Part shown: positions 32,256 through 39,569 of the stretch, piece by piece | Layout: each line of letters starts with the position of its first letter | How positions within the stretch are numbered: the stretch's first letter is position 1 | Source: Anaerolineae bacterium | Lineage (GTDB): Bacteria; Chloroflexota; Anaerolineae; Promineifilales; Promineifilaceae | Assembly: GCA_023384415.1 (NCBI GenBank) | Contig: JAHDWJ010000004.1 | Coordinates: 1-49,574, forward strand | DNA: 49,574 bases | Reading direction: 5' to 3' | Program-made: the position numbers and the translations under genes | The notes under the pieces: model-generated | The model's database searches: none | Seen by the model: only the letters and a program-made list of their open reading frames with translations | What the model was told of the DNA's origin: nothing

Positions 32256-32798
32256 TTAGCGCAAGTAGTTTTCCAGGTGGTAGAAGGCCGCGACAACCAG
32301 GGCATGGGTGATGCGGCCGCTTCGGATCATCTCTGGTATCTCGGTCAGTGGGATTAGCTCAATGGTGATTTCTTCTGTACCGTCTAGCTGCTGCGGAGCC
32401 ACGCAGTGGGCCTGGTGGGCCAGGTAGGTGTGGGTATGGTTGTCCAGGATAGCCGGGTTTGAGGCGACGGTACCGATGTGGGTGTATCGCTCTCCCTGAT
32501 ACCCCGTCTCTTCCAGGAGTTCACGGTGGGCGGCTGCGGCCGCGTCCCCATCTTCCCTATCCACCATCCCCCCAGGAATCTCCAGAGTCATCGCCTCAAT
32601 CCCATGACGAAACTGCCGCACCATCACCACCTCATTTTGCGGTGTAAGCGGGATCACATTGACCCAATCAGGTGTGCTGAGAACGAAAAAGGTATGGTCA
32701 CGGCCTGTGGCAGGGGAGCGGCTGGTATCGGTAAAGAGGTCAAAAATGCGGAAATTGCCTGTATGCTGCCGTTGGAGTTTCTGCCAGGGTTGGATCAT
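32256..32798 (-). CDS. NUDIX hydrolase (ADP-ribose pyrophosphatase-like)
   Basis: A 180-residue NUDIX hydrolase that cleaves nucleoside diphosphates linked to another group. The Nudix box is complete: GGMVDREDGDAAAAAHRELL followed by EETGYQG, with the REUxEE metal-binding glutamates. The N-terminal strands (DHTFFVLSTPDWVNVIPLT, VVMVRQFRHGIEAMTLEIPGG split) match the ADP-ribose pyrophosphatase subfamily, including the RQFR and EIPGG motifs. It is a soluble housekeeping enzyme with no visible pathway link to its neighbours. No strong ribosome site was seen at the ATG (32798). An intrinsic terminator of the next upstream gene separates the two transcripts. Confidence 0.93.
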   Translation of the reverse strand: MIQPWQKLQRQHTGNFRIFDLFTDTSRSPATGRDHTFFVLSTPDWVNVIPLTPQNEVVMVRQFRHGIEAMTLEIPGGMVDREDGDAAAAAHRELLEETGYQGERYTHIGTVASNPAILDNHTHTYLAHQAHCVAPQQLDGTEEITIELIPLTEIPEMIRSGRITHALVVAAFYHLENYLR

Positions 32799-32857
32799 GG
32801 TGGGCCAATGGGAAATAAAAACAGGTAACGAAAGGGATCGAGCGGCTGATGGAAAGC

Positions 32858-32890
32858 AAAAGACGGATGATAAGCATCAGTCCGTCTTTT
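32858..32890 (-). terminator. Rho-independent terminator after the CHRD lipoprotein gene
   Basis: AAAAGACGGA (32858-32867) pairs exactly with TCCGTCTTTT (32881-32890), and the stem continues inward as TGAT with ATCA around the loop AAGC, with one bulged base. On the minus strand the stem ends in TTTTGCTTT. It lies about 95 bp after the stop of the CHRD gene. Confidence 0.8.
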
Positions 32891-32982
32891 GTTCACCAGC
32901 TTAAAAGCTACAATGGCATTGTAAGATGTCTGTCAGGGATCGTCAAGCAAAAAAAGTAGGGGATTTTAGGGGCTTGGCTGGC

Positions 32983-33753
32983 TTATTCAAAGGGGGTGAT
33001 GGGGTAGATTTGCCCACGAATGTCCCCATAATAAACCTGCCCACTGGTGTGCAGGTTAAAGTAGAGATCGCCTTGTTGAGCCAGATATTCCATCCCGGCG
33101 ATGGTCTTGACTTTATCTACACTGCCAGGTTGGAAAGAAAGGCTGGGTGGAATGGGGCAGCCCATCGTCAGAACCCCAACCAGGCCATGGCCAGAAGCGG
33201 TTGTGGCTTCAATATCGGCGTTGGTCACGGTGACGGAGTAAATCCCATCGGCCATATTGGCTTGAATATCATCTATCAAACCGAAATCTACGATAATGGG
33301 GCCAAGCATATCGGGGCGGCCGCAATGAATATGGAACATGACAACCGTTTCGGCCACAATATTTTCCAGGCCAATATCTACATAAACACGGCTTAAATCT
33401 TTGGTAAAGCGTAAAAACGCATGGCCCCGCCCTGGCCGCTCCTCGCGGAGCAGCGAAGGGGTTGTAGAACGAAAAGCCGCGGGAATGTGTGAAGGGGTAT
33501 CTTTTTCTTCACCCGGTTCCTGGTGCGGGGAAAGATACGCTTCATAAACTGAGCCTATCTCCTGCCCCTGTGCCGGGTCCAAGGCGATAGCCAATGCGGG
33601 GGTATGGGTATCAGCTCGCCTGGCAACGGCCGGCGTGTGATCGGCACTCTCCTCTGAGACATTGCTGGAAGGGGATTCCTGCTCACGACAGGCGGTTAAT
33701 AGCAATACCAGCCAGAGACAAACAACCAACAAACGGTGAGATTTTCTGTGCAT
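32983..33753 (-). CDS. CHRD-domain lipoprotein
   Basis: About 256 residues. The signal peptide (HRLLVVCLWLVLLLTAC) ends in a lipobox with Cys near residue 22, so the protein is lipid-anchored on the cell surface. After a polar linker comes a CHRD (chordin-like) beta domain: GHAFLRFTKDLSRVYVDI, FHIHCGRPDMLGPIIVDF and FNLHTSGQVYYGDIRGQI are its landmark strands. Bacterial CHRD proteins are extracellular and of unknown role. Of two adjacent ATG codons, the second (33753) has the better spacing from AGGAGG. It is divergent from a TetR gene, with a perfect palindrome between them, so it is probably the regulator's target. Confidence 0.88.
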   Translation of the reverse strand: MHRKSHRLLVVCLWLVLLLTACREQESPSSNVSEESADHTPAVARRADTHTPALAIALDPAQGQEIGSVYEAYLSPHQEPGEEKDTPSHIPAAFRSTTPSLLREERPGRGHAFLRFTKDLSRVYVDIGLENIVAETVVMFHIHCGRPDMLGPIIVDFGLIDDIQANMADGIYSVTVTNADIEATTASGHGLVGVLTMGCPIPPSLSFQPGSVDKVKTIAGMEYLAQQGDLYFNLHTSGQVYYGDIRGQIYPITPFE

Positions 33754-33887
33754 CATAGCCTCCTACAAACATAAATTTCAAATTCCAGGGTTCAACTTTT
33801 TCTGGGCCACCACCGTTTGGGCCACCACCGTTGCTACTACAAGCCTGGTGCCATAGCCCCCTCGGCAAACCCCTGAAACAAATTACT

Positions 33888-33910
33888 TTGTGACATACTA
33901 TGTGTCACAA
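33888..33910. promoter_or_regulatory. 23-bp palindromic operator between divergent genes
   Basis: TTGTGACA (33888-33895) and TGTCACAA (33903-33910) are perfect inverted repeats across a 7-base spacer, TACTATG. The site lies between the CHRD lipoprotein gene and the TetR gene and is the likely binding site of that TetR dimer, controlling both. Confidence 0.75.
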
Positions 33911-33956
33911 TAAAGACATGCAATATAGCATAAGATACAGAAAAATCAATATGTGT

Positions 33957-33962
33957 TATAAT
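33957..33962 (+). promoter_or_regulatory. Consensus -10 box with leaderless spacing
   Basis: A perfect TATAAT ends 7 bases before the ATG (33970) of the TetR gene, and no ribosome site lies between them. Transcription would therefore start at or next to the ATG, giving a leaderless mRNA. No good -35 match was found; the palindrome at 33888-33910 is upstream. Confidence 0.6.
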
Positions 33963-33969
33963 TCAGATT

Positions 33970-34515
33970 ATGAACGAATCTGATTTGCGTGTTCAGCGCA
34001 CCCGGCGTTTGTTACGTGATTCTTTTATTCAACTGGTGATTGAACGGGGGTATGAAGGGGTTACGGTCACTGATATTACCCGGCAAGCCCAGGTGGGCCA
34101 CAAAACGTTTTACCGGCATTATCGAGACAAGGAAAACCTGGTTCATGCCATTATGGCGGGGATTTTGCAGGAGGGGCAGACGGTGCTGCGGCCGCCAGGC
34201 TCTGAATTTGCCGCCGAACAAAACACTATTCAGGCGGTGCGCTTCGCTGCCCAATATGCTGACTTGTTTCGAGCAATCTTACGCAGCCCGGCGGCCGAAA
34301 AATTGATCCAACCCCTGGTTGATTTTGGCCTGGCCGAAGGTCGCCGCTTTTTTGGCGCCAGCAGCACCCCAGAAACGATTGTGGCTTACCATTTCGTCAC
34401 CAGCCTGATATCCCTTATTCGTTGGTGGCTAGAGGAAGGGATGCCTTATTCAAGCGAAGAAATGGCCGAATATATTAACCGGTTGGTCATTCGGCCCATT
34501 AGCCAGTTAGAGTAA
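33970..34515 (+). CDS. TetR/AcrR family regulator
   Basis: A 181-residue TetR-family repressor. The N-terminal helix-turn-helix is typical (RRLLRDSFIQLVIERGYEGV, then TVTDITRQAQVGHKTFYRHYR and DKENLV, separated here for length). The ligand domain is short, with SLIRWWLEEGMPYSSEEMAE near the C-terminus, as in TetR_C_11-like members that control efflux or surface genes. The ligand is unknown. The gene is divergent from the CHRD lipoprotein gene over the 23-bp palindrome, which suggests it regulates both itself and that gene. Its mRNA is probably leaderless. Confidence 0.92.
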   Translation: MNESDLRVQRTRRLLRDSFIQLVIERGYEGVTVTDITRQAQVGHKTFYRHYRDKENLVHAIMAGILQEGQTVLRPPGSEFAAEQNTIQAVRFAAQYADLFRAILRSPAAEKLIQPLVDFGLAEGRRFFGASSTPETIVAYHFVTSLISLIRWWLEEGMPYSSEEMAEYINRLVIRPISQLE

Positions 34516-34539
34516 CAGGTCAATAACGTAACCGTTTAG

Positions 34540-34666
34540 CCTTCCGAAGGTTTAGACCACTAGTCAGCATAGCCTTAGTGCAGCTTTGCATAAATTTGTT
34601 CCGAATTCCCTCTAGTGATATACCTCTAGTAAACTTGGAAAGAACTTGTGCAAAGCTGTACTAAAC
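34540..34666. repeat. Inverted repeat region with words shared with 15.9 kb
   Basis: CCTTCCGAAGGTTT (from 34540) and CCTCTAGTGATATA (from 34609) are shared with the 93-bp element at 15925-16017. AGTGCAGCTTTGCA (from 34577) faces CAAAGCTGTACT (to 34662) in a longer imperfect inverted repeat of about 24 bp with five mismatches. The region lies between convergent genes and may also serve as terminator. Confidence 0.6.
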
Positions 34667-34668
34667 CC

Positions 34669-34740
34669 TACCGGGCTGCCAGTGCGAGGCCACCGGCCTT
34701 TGCATTTTTAGCCCGGACGTTCACATCCGGGCGGGCTTAC
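34669..34740. repeat. Second copy of the CTACCGGGCTGC ... GGCCTTTGC repeat
   Basis: CCTACCGGGCTGC, GGCCACCGGCCTTTGC, a TTTTTAG stretch and TCCGGGCGGG follow in the same order as at 8034-8098. The small hairpin CCCGGACG...CATCCGGG is added here. It stands next to the end of the HtrA-like gene. Confidence 0.65.
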
Positions 34741-34749
34741 CCACAACCC

Positions 34750-35946
34750 CTACCCCGGCCGGGCGGATAGAGTGAGCTGAACCGTTTGGGGCTGCCCATC
34801 GCGCAAAATCCCCAGGCTGATGGTCTGTCCAACCTGGGTGTGCTGGACGATGTATCCCAAGAGATCATCAAATTTGGTGATCGTGCGATTATCTACACTG
34901 GTGATGATGTCGCCGCCGACGGGTACAGCTAACCCGTTGATGTCAATCTGGCGGCTGGCTCCACGCAGCCCGGCTGCGGCCGCAGGGCCCCCCGTCACTA
35001 CCTGGCTCACCAAAATCCCTCGCTGCTCCTGGCCCAACCCTAACAGTTCCGCCACCTGCCCACTCAAGGTCGTACCGGCAATGCCTAACCAGGGGTGTTG
35101 AACGCGGCCGCTGCGGATCAGTTGGGGCACCACAGTAGCCACAATATTAGCCGGAATGGCATACCCCACCCCCGCCGAACTCTGCACCGCCGACTCAATA
35201 GCGGTATTGACCCCAACTACCTGCCCCTGCAAATTGAACAGGGGACCGCCGGAGTTGCCGGGGTTAATGGCCGCATCAGTCTGAATAATGTCAGGAATGA
35301 CATATTGCGAGCCATTGACCGTCTGGACGCCAGAGGGAAGCTGTCGCCCGAGGGCTGAGATAATCCCGGTAGTCATCGTCCCTTCCAGCCCAAACGGGTT
35401 GCCAATAGCGATGACCGTCTGCCCCACGCGAAGCTGCTCTGAATCTCCCAGGGTGACAGGCACGAGGGATTGGGCAGGAACATCTACTTTGATAACGGCC
35501 AGGTCTGATTGGGGGTCGGTACCGATGATGGTCGCGGCCGCCTGGGTATCATCGGCAAAGGTGACGACAATCTGCCGTGCCCCGGCCACTACATGATTAT
35601 TGGTGACAATATGCCCCAACGTATCAAAAACAAACCCAGACCCTTCGCCGCTGCCACTGCTGCCAGCTACCCGAATATGGACAACAGACGGGTTATTTTG
35701 TTCATACAAACTGATGAGTGTCCACTCTTCTTCCGTAAACCCCCAGGGCAATTCTTCGGCCAAAGTTGGCGTATCCGTTTGCGTTAAAGGAGTATCTATG
35801 GCAGGAACGGAGATGGGGACAGTTAGCGGGGACTGAGCGGTAGGCGTTGGCGCAGGCTGACTGCCCAGGGGCAGCAGGCCACAACCAAGCAAAGTCATTA
35901 CCATAACAACCAGGATAAAGGGGTGAGTTAAACGTAGTTTGGACAT
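34750..35946 (-). CDS. HtrA/DegP-like serine protease, lipoprotein
   Basis: About 398 residues. The start is the ATG at 35946, with GGAGG at ideal spacing; the frame extends further upstream without support. The signal peptide ends in a lipobox-like LLGC near residue 20, so the protease is probably tethered outside the membrane, and a Pro/Thr-rich linker follows. The trypsin-like triad is H118 (TNNHVV), D148 (SDLAVIK) and S232 (NPGNSGGP). A single PDZ domain ends the protein (VTGGPAAAAGLRGASRQ; DIITSVDNRTITKFDD). Such proteins degrade or refold damaged envelope proteins. One PDZ domain places it nearer HhoA/HhoB and DegS than DegP. Confidence 0.95.
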   Translation of the reverse strand: MSKLRLTHPFILVVMVMTLLGCGLLPLGSQPAPTPTAQSPLTVPISVPAIDTPLTQTDTPTLAEELPWGFTEEEWTLISLYEQNNPSVVHIRVAGSSGSGEGSGFVFDTLGHIVTNNHVVAGARQIVVTFADDTQAAATIIGTDPQSDLAVIKVDVPAQSLVPVTLGDSEQLRVGQTVIAIGNPFGLEGTMTTGIISALGRQLPSGVQTVNGSQYVIPDIIQTDAAINPGNSGGPLFNLQGQVVGVNTAIESAVQSSAGVGYAIPANIVATVVPQLIRSGRVQHPWLGIAGTTLSGQVAELLGLGQEQRGILVSQVVTGGPAAAAGLRGASRQIDINGLAVPVGGDIITSVDNRTITKFDDLLGYIVQHTQVGQTISLGILRDGQPQTVQLTLSARPG

Positions 35947-36089
35947 AAAAACCTCCAGAGCATGAACTATGTTGCGTGAACTATGCGGCGGGATAGACAG
36001 GGTAACAAGCTGCCACTCGCCAATTGCATTCATTCTGAAGGTCGTTTGTAAAAAAAGTTTGCGGAAGTTGTAAATCGGATTAAATGGAT

Positions 36090-36887
36090 TTAGGGGAATT
36101 TTAGATGGGTTCTAACAAAAGTGATGAGCCGCTCTGTTTCATCTGGGGGCAGCCCCTCAGAAAGCCGCGCGGCCGCAACCGGGAGTTCCCAGGCCAGGAG
36201 ATCGGTGGTGGTCAGCGGCCGCAGCTTTCTGTACTGCTTGAGATAAATACGCCGGGACAGGGCAATAATAAAAGCTAGCAGCAGCCGCTCTCCCAGATTA
36301 TCACCGGGGCGCACCGTCCGCATAATAATCGAGCTGCGAGCTACATCTGAGAGAGGTGGCCCCTGTGTTCCATCCACCCAATCAATGATCACCGGGCCTT
36401 CGGGGGTAAGCATAATATTGCCAGGGTGGAAATCCCCATGGCAGACCGCTTCTCCTTCTGGCAGTTTGTCCAAATGGGCCAAAAGGGTCGTTTTAATCTG
36501 TTCCGGCATCTCGGCAATGGCTGCAATATCCTGGCGTAGTTTGTTGTGTCGGCTCGGGAGTTCGCGGCTAACTTTTTGGTGTAGATCGGCGTGCAGGGTT
36601 GCAAAAAGTTGAATAAAGGTTCGCAGCTGCAATGGTTGGGCCTGAATCACCTCCCACATCATGCGGCCGCGCACCCGCTCAAACAGCACCCCATAGCGAT
36701 CATCCAGGGTGATGACATCCAGAGCCGCCGGGGTATGGATGCCCGCCGCCCGAACCGCCTGCACTCTGGCCAACTCATCTTCAGGCGATTGGCGGGGAAA
36801 TCCAGAATAATACAATTTAAGAACCTGGCCATCCCCCCAGGCAAAAATCTCGGCGGTACGCCCTTCGCCAATGCGTTCTCCCTTCAT
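36090..36887 (-). CDS. APH-family phosphotransferase (first of a pair)
   Basis: A 265-residue kinase of the aminoglycoside-phosphotransferase/choline-kinase fold. The catalytic loop is CHGDFHPGNIML (Asp base, Asn), followed by the metal-binding Asp in VIIDWVDGTQG. The N-lobe has RIGEGRTAEIFAWGDGQVLK with an ATP-binding Lys. The substrate is unknown; many such proteins act on metabolites rather than antibiotics. It starts 3 bp after the stop of the next phosphotransferase gene, so the two are translated from one mRNA. The C-terminus (LSEGLPPDETERLITFVRTH) is unremarkable. A GAAGG site precedes the ATG. Confidence 0.85.
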   Translation of the reverse strand: MKGERIGEGRTAEIFAWGDGQVLKLYYSGFPRQSPEDELARVQAVRAAGIHTPAALDVITLDDRYGVLFERVRGRMMWEVIQAQPLQLRTFIQLFATLHADLHQKVSRELPSRHNKLRQDIAAIAEMPEQIKTTLLAHLDKLPEGEAVCHGDFHPGNIMLTPEGPVIIDWVDGTQGPPLSDVARSSIIMRTVRPGDNLGERLLLAFIIALSRRIYLKQYRKLRPLTTTDLLAWELPVAAARLSEGLPPDETERLITFVRTHLKFP

Positions 36888-36890
36888 GGT

Positions 36891-37823
36891 TTACCTTCCT
36901 GCATCCAGATAGCCCATTATCTGCTGTAAATAGAGATCGAGTCGCTGTTTCAACAAAGTGGGTGTCAAACCATCCAGGCCAAAATGGGACCAGGGGGAGT
37001 ATACCTGTGGCTCAGGATAACCCCAATCAAGGATGGAGTCTAAATCCCAATAGGGCTGGTAAACGAAATTCGCGGCCGCGTCCTCATAAGCTCGGAGAAA
37101 CTGTTCTGCGGCCGCCGCCCCAAACATCAAGGCCAGATTACTCCGACAATGGGCCACATCTACCCCGGCTGGCCCCTGGCAGCCATTGATCCAATCAACC
37201 ACTCCAGTGATACCCCCATTCTGCCACAAAACATTCATGGGGTGATAATCCCGATGAATAAAGGCGGGCGTAAAAGGGGGGGCTTGACCACGTACCAGAT
37301 CAATCGCCCGTTCCCAGAGGTGGGACACAGTCGTCCAGGCCGGCACAACCAGCCGGTCATGGTCAACCCAACTATGAAACTGCCAGGCAAAATCTGGGGC
37401 CGAGTGACGATGGATGTGGGCCAGTTCCCTGGCTAACTGGCTCAGCCAGATAGAGAAATCAGGCGGCCGCAGCACAATCTCCCCCTCAATAAAGGACATG
37501 AGCAAAACAGGCCAGCCAAAGCCAACATCCTCTGAGGCGTGGGCAATGAGGGCCGGCGCGGGTAAACCAAATTGTTGCGTCTGGCGCAGCGCGGCCGCTT
37601 CATGGAGAATCAGGTCCGGTTCATGGGCCAGCCATTCAGGGTTATCCAGCAGCCGCAAAACGGCCCGTTCCACCTTAGCCCCTGGTCTGGCCTCAATCAG
37701 GAACAAAGATGCGGATGTTGCTCCAGGCAGTTGGTTGTATTGGAGCAACTGGCTCTCTGTGCCCATCTGTTGAGCCAACCAGTGTTGAGCCTGGGAATTG
37801 AACATACCGGGTTTATCCCTCAT
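36891..37823 (-). CDS. APH-family phosphotransferase (second of a pair)
   Basis: About 310 residues, same fold as the adjacent gene but not closely alike: catalytic loop FIHRDYHPMNVLW and metal-binding GVVDWINGCQGPAGVD. The N-lobe has LIEARPGAKVERAVLRLLD and a Leu-rich strand. The segment FAWQFHSWVDHDRLVVPAW is typical of APH proteins near macrolide/homoserine-kinase-like groups. The substrate is unknown. I favour the ATG at 37823, with GAGG 8 bases upstream, over a TTG at 37856. Downstream coupling to the next gene is almost certain (3-bp gap), so this is upstream in a two-gene operon. Confidence 0.82.
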   Translation of the reverse strand: MRDKPGMFNSQAQHWLAQQMGTESQLLQYNQLPGATSASLFLIEARPGAKVERAVLRLLDNPEWLAHEPDLILHEAAALRQTQQFGLPAPALIAHASEDVGFGWPVLLMSFIEGEIVLRPPDFSIWLSQLARELAHIHRHSAPDFAWQFHSWVDHDRLVVPAWTTVSHLWERAIDLVRGQAPPFTPAFIHRDYHPMNVLWQNGGITGVVDWINGCQGPAGVDVAHCRSNLALMFGAAAAEQFLRAYEDAAANFVYQPYWDLDSILDWGYPEPQVYSPWSHFGLDGLTPTLLKQRLDLYLQQIMGYLDAGR

Positions 37824-37985
37824 AGACCAGACCTCATAAACCAAACTCGCCGCCAACCAGCGCTCCGCCGCGCCATGCTCAGTCCATACCTCATCCCCAT
37901 TGTACTCCGCCTACTGATCATTTGATAACCATCAAAGACACCTATCAGGTCTTGACTAAATTTATTTGAGTAGTAAAACCAGCAA

Positions 37986-39524
37986 ATGATAAAGCTTACA
38001 AAGACAAAACCATTATCAACGATCTTCACACTTGGTGGGTTGATCCTATTAAAGTTGATTTTACAGATAAGGTTATCCGAACGTGGTTTCATCTCTGTTT
38101 CAGCAGATGAGTTTGCCAGGGGAATACGTGCCGCCAGGTGGGCTACCCAGCCACAGGTAAATATCCTGACTGATGTGCAGGCAACCTGGCTACCTTTAGA
38201 AAAATACCTCAACGGTACCTTGCTTCTCATCTGGCCCAATGTCATGTTGGTACCGCGCATCACCGTTTTTATAGCCTCTTGTTTGGTTCTGATCGCCCTC
38301 TTTGTATTGGTCTATTACCTGTTTGATAACTTTATCATAGCTGCTCTCGCGGCCCTCTTTGTGGTTTTTCAACCCTGGTATATCTGGCTGAGTGGTACAC
38401 CGATGTTAGAAATGTATTACCTGGCCTGTTTTTTCGGGGGGGTACTATTTTTACTGCCTTGGCTAAAAGAAGAGCCGTGCGGCCGCTGGGTTTGGGCGGG
38501 TTTATGCTTTATGTTGGCCACGGGTTTCCATGTCCAAAGCTGGACGTTTATAAATGTGGTCAACCTCTTTACCATTCCTTACCTTTATCATTATGCCAGG
38601 CACAAACAGATGACTCGTTTTTGGCAATTAGTTGGTTTCTATCTTTTGGGCAACTCCCTTATCCTCAGTTTTGCTCTGATTGAGTTTATCAGCAGTGGCA
38701 AATTATTCGCTTTTCTGGCCAGGCATACGGCTTATTCAAGATGGTTCTATGGTGGTTATAACGTCTCGGTGATAGAGAAATTGGCGTATTACCCTAATTT
38801 AATCACCGGAAACGTCAGCAAAATAGTATGGCTCTTGGTGCTTCTGGCTTTGATTTTTCTGTGGCGGCAAAGAGGGTCTCCAGGCAAATGGTTTCCCGTT
38901 CTCTTGGGCATAGCCACGATAACCGTGAACAGCATTCTAAATCTCTTTTCTGGCCCCCCTTCGGCCGCGCCAGGGCGATATAGTTTGTGGTATGTGCTGC
39001 TGTTGTCTCCTTATGTTGCTTATGGTACTTATCAATTGGCAGTTATCGGACAGAGGTGGGAAAACCGTATCATTAAACATGTTCCCACAATGCTGGCCAT
39101 GGGTCTCTTTTTGATACCTATCTGGTGGGGGGCAGTTCAGAGTGATAACTTCCCTCGGGGCATGTCTGCCGATGCCGTTGCCACAGGGCAATATCTCAAA
39201 GAATTGCTTGATCAAGATGTGCCAGATAAAGAAAGAAGGTTTATGGTGGAGTTACATTATTGGGATTATCTGGCCATACAGCTGACTGCCGGGCATTATG
39301 AGGCCATTGTTTATGATCGGGAGGCTGATAGGTTTAATCGGAATACACCTTCTATGTTCGCGGCCGCGACCCAACCTATTTGCCTGGATTTACAGGCCCA
39401 AAAAGTGCAGTATGTAGCCCTACGTGACCCTGAATTGCAAGCAATCAGCCAACAGTTGGGTTGCCTGGCCAACCTCAAAGAGATCGGAGAGTGGAAAGTT
39501 TATCGCTTCATTGCGACACCATAA
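37986..39524 (+). CDS. GT-C-like polytopic glycosyltransferase
   Basis: A 512-residue membrane protein with about ten hydrophobic segments, the first at residues 11-28. Just after it, SVSADEFARGIRAARW carries an acidic pair in the first extracytoplasmic loop, where GT-C (GT39/GT83-like) glycosyltransferases bind the polyprenyl-phosphate sugar and metal. LEMYYLACFFGGVLFLLP and FSGPPSAAPGRYSLWYVL are further typical loops. The soluble tail (FMVELHYWDYLAIQL ...) is extracytoplasmic. It probably transfers a lipid-linked sugar to protein or glycan. No ribosome site is obvious at the ATG. It stands alone between two minus-strand operons. Codon use is somewhat less GC-rich than that of its neighbours. 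Confidence 0.78.
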   Translation: MIKLTKTKPLSTIFTLGGLILLKLILQIRLSERGFISVSADEFARGIRAARWATQPQVNILTDVQATWLPLEKYLNGTLLLIWPNVMLVPRITVFIASCLVLIALFVLVYYLFDNFIIAALAALFVVFQPWYIWLSGTPMLEMYYLACFFGGVLFLLPWLKEEPCGRWVWAGLCFMLATGFHVQSWTFINVVNLFTIPYLYHYARHKQMTRFWQLVGFYLLGNSLILSFALIEFISSGKLFAFLARHTAYSRWFYGGYNVSVIEKLAYYPNLITGNVSKIVWLLVLLALIFLWRQRGSPGKWFPVLLGIATITVNSILNLFSGPPSAAPGRYSLWYVLLLSPYVAYGTYQLAVIGQRWENRIIKHVPTMLAMGLFLIPIWWGAVQSDNFPRGMSADAVATGQYLKELLDQDVPDKERRFMVELHYWDYLAIQLTAGHYEAIVYDREADRFNRNTPSMFAAATQPICLDLQAQKVQYVALRDPELQAISQQLGCLANLKEIGEWKVYRFIATP

Positions 39525-39569
39525 TCCGCCAGGGAAATCAGGCATCGCTCAAGCGGATTTACGACCTGC

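Noticed and set aside
36090..37823. Antibiotic-resistance operon
   Set aside because: The APH fold alone does not show aminoglycoside activity, and no mobile element or resistance partner is adjacent.
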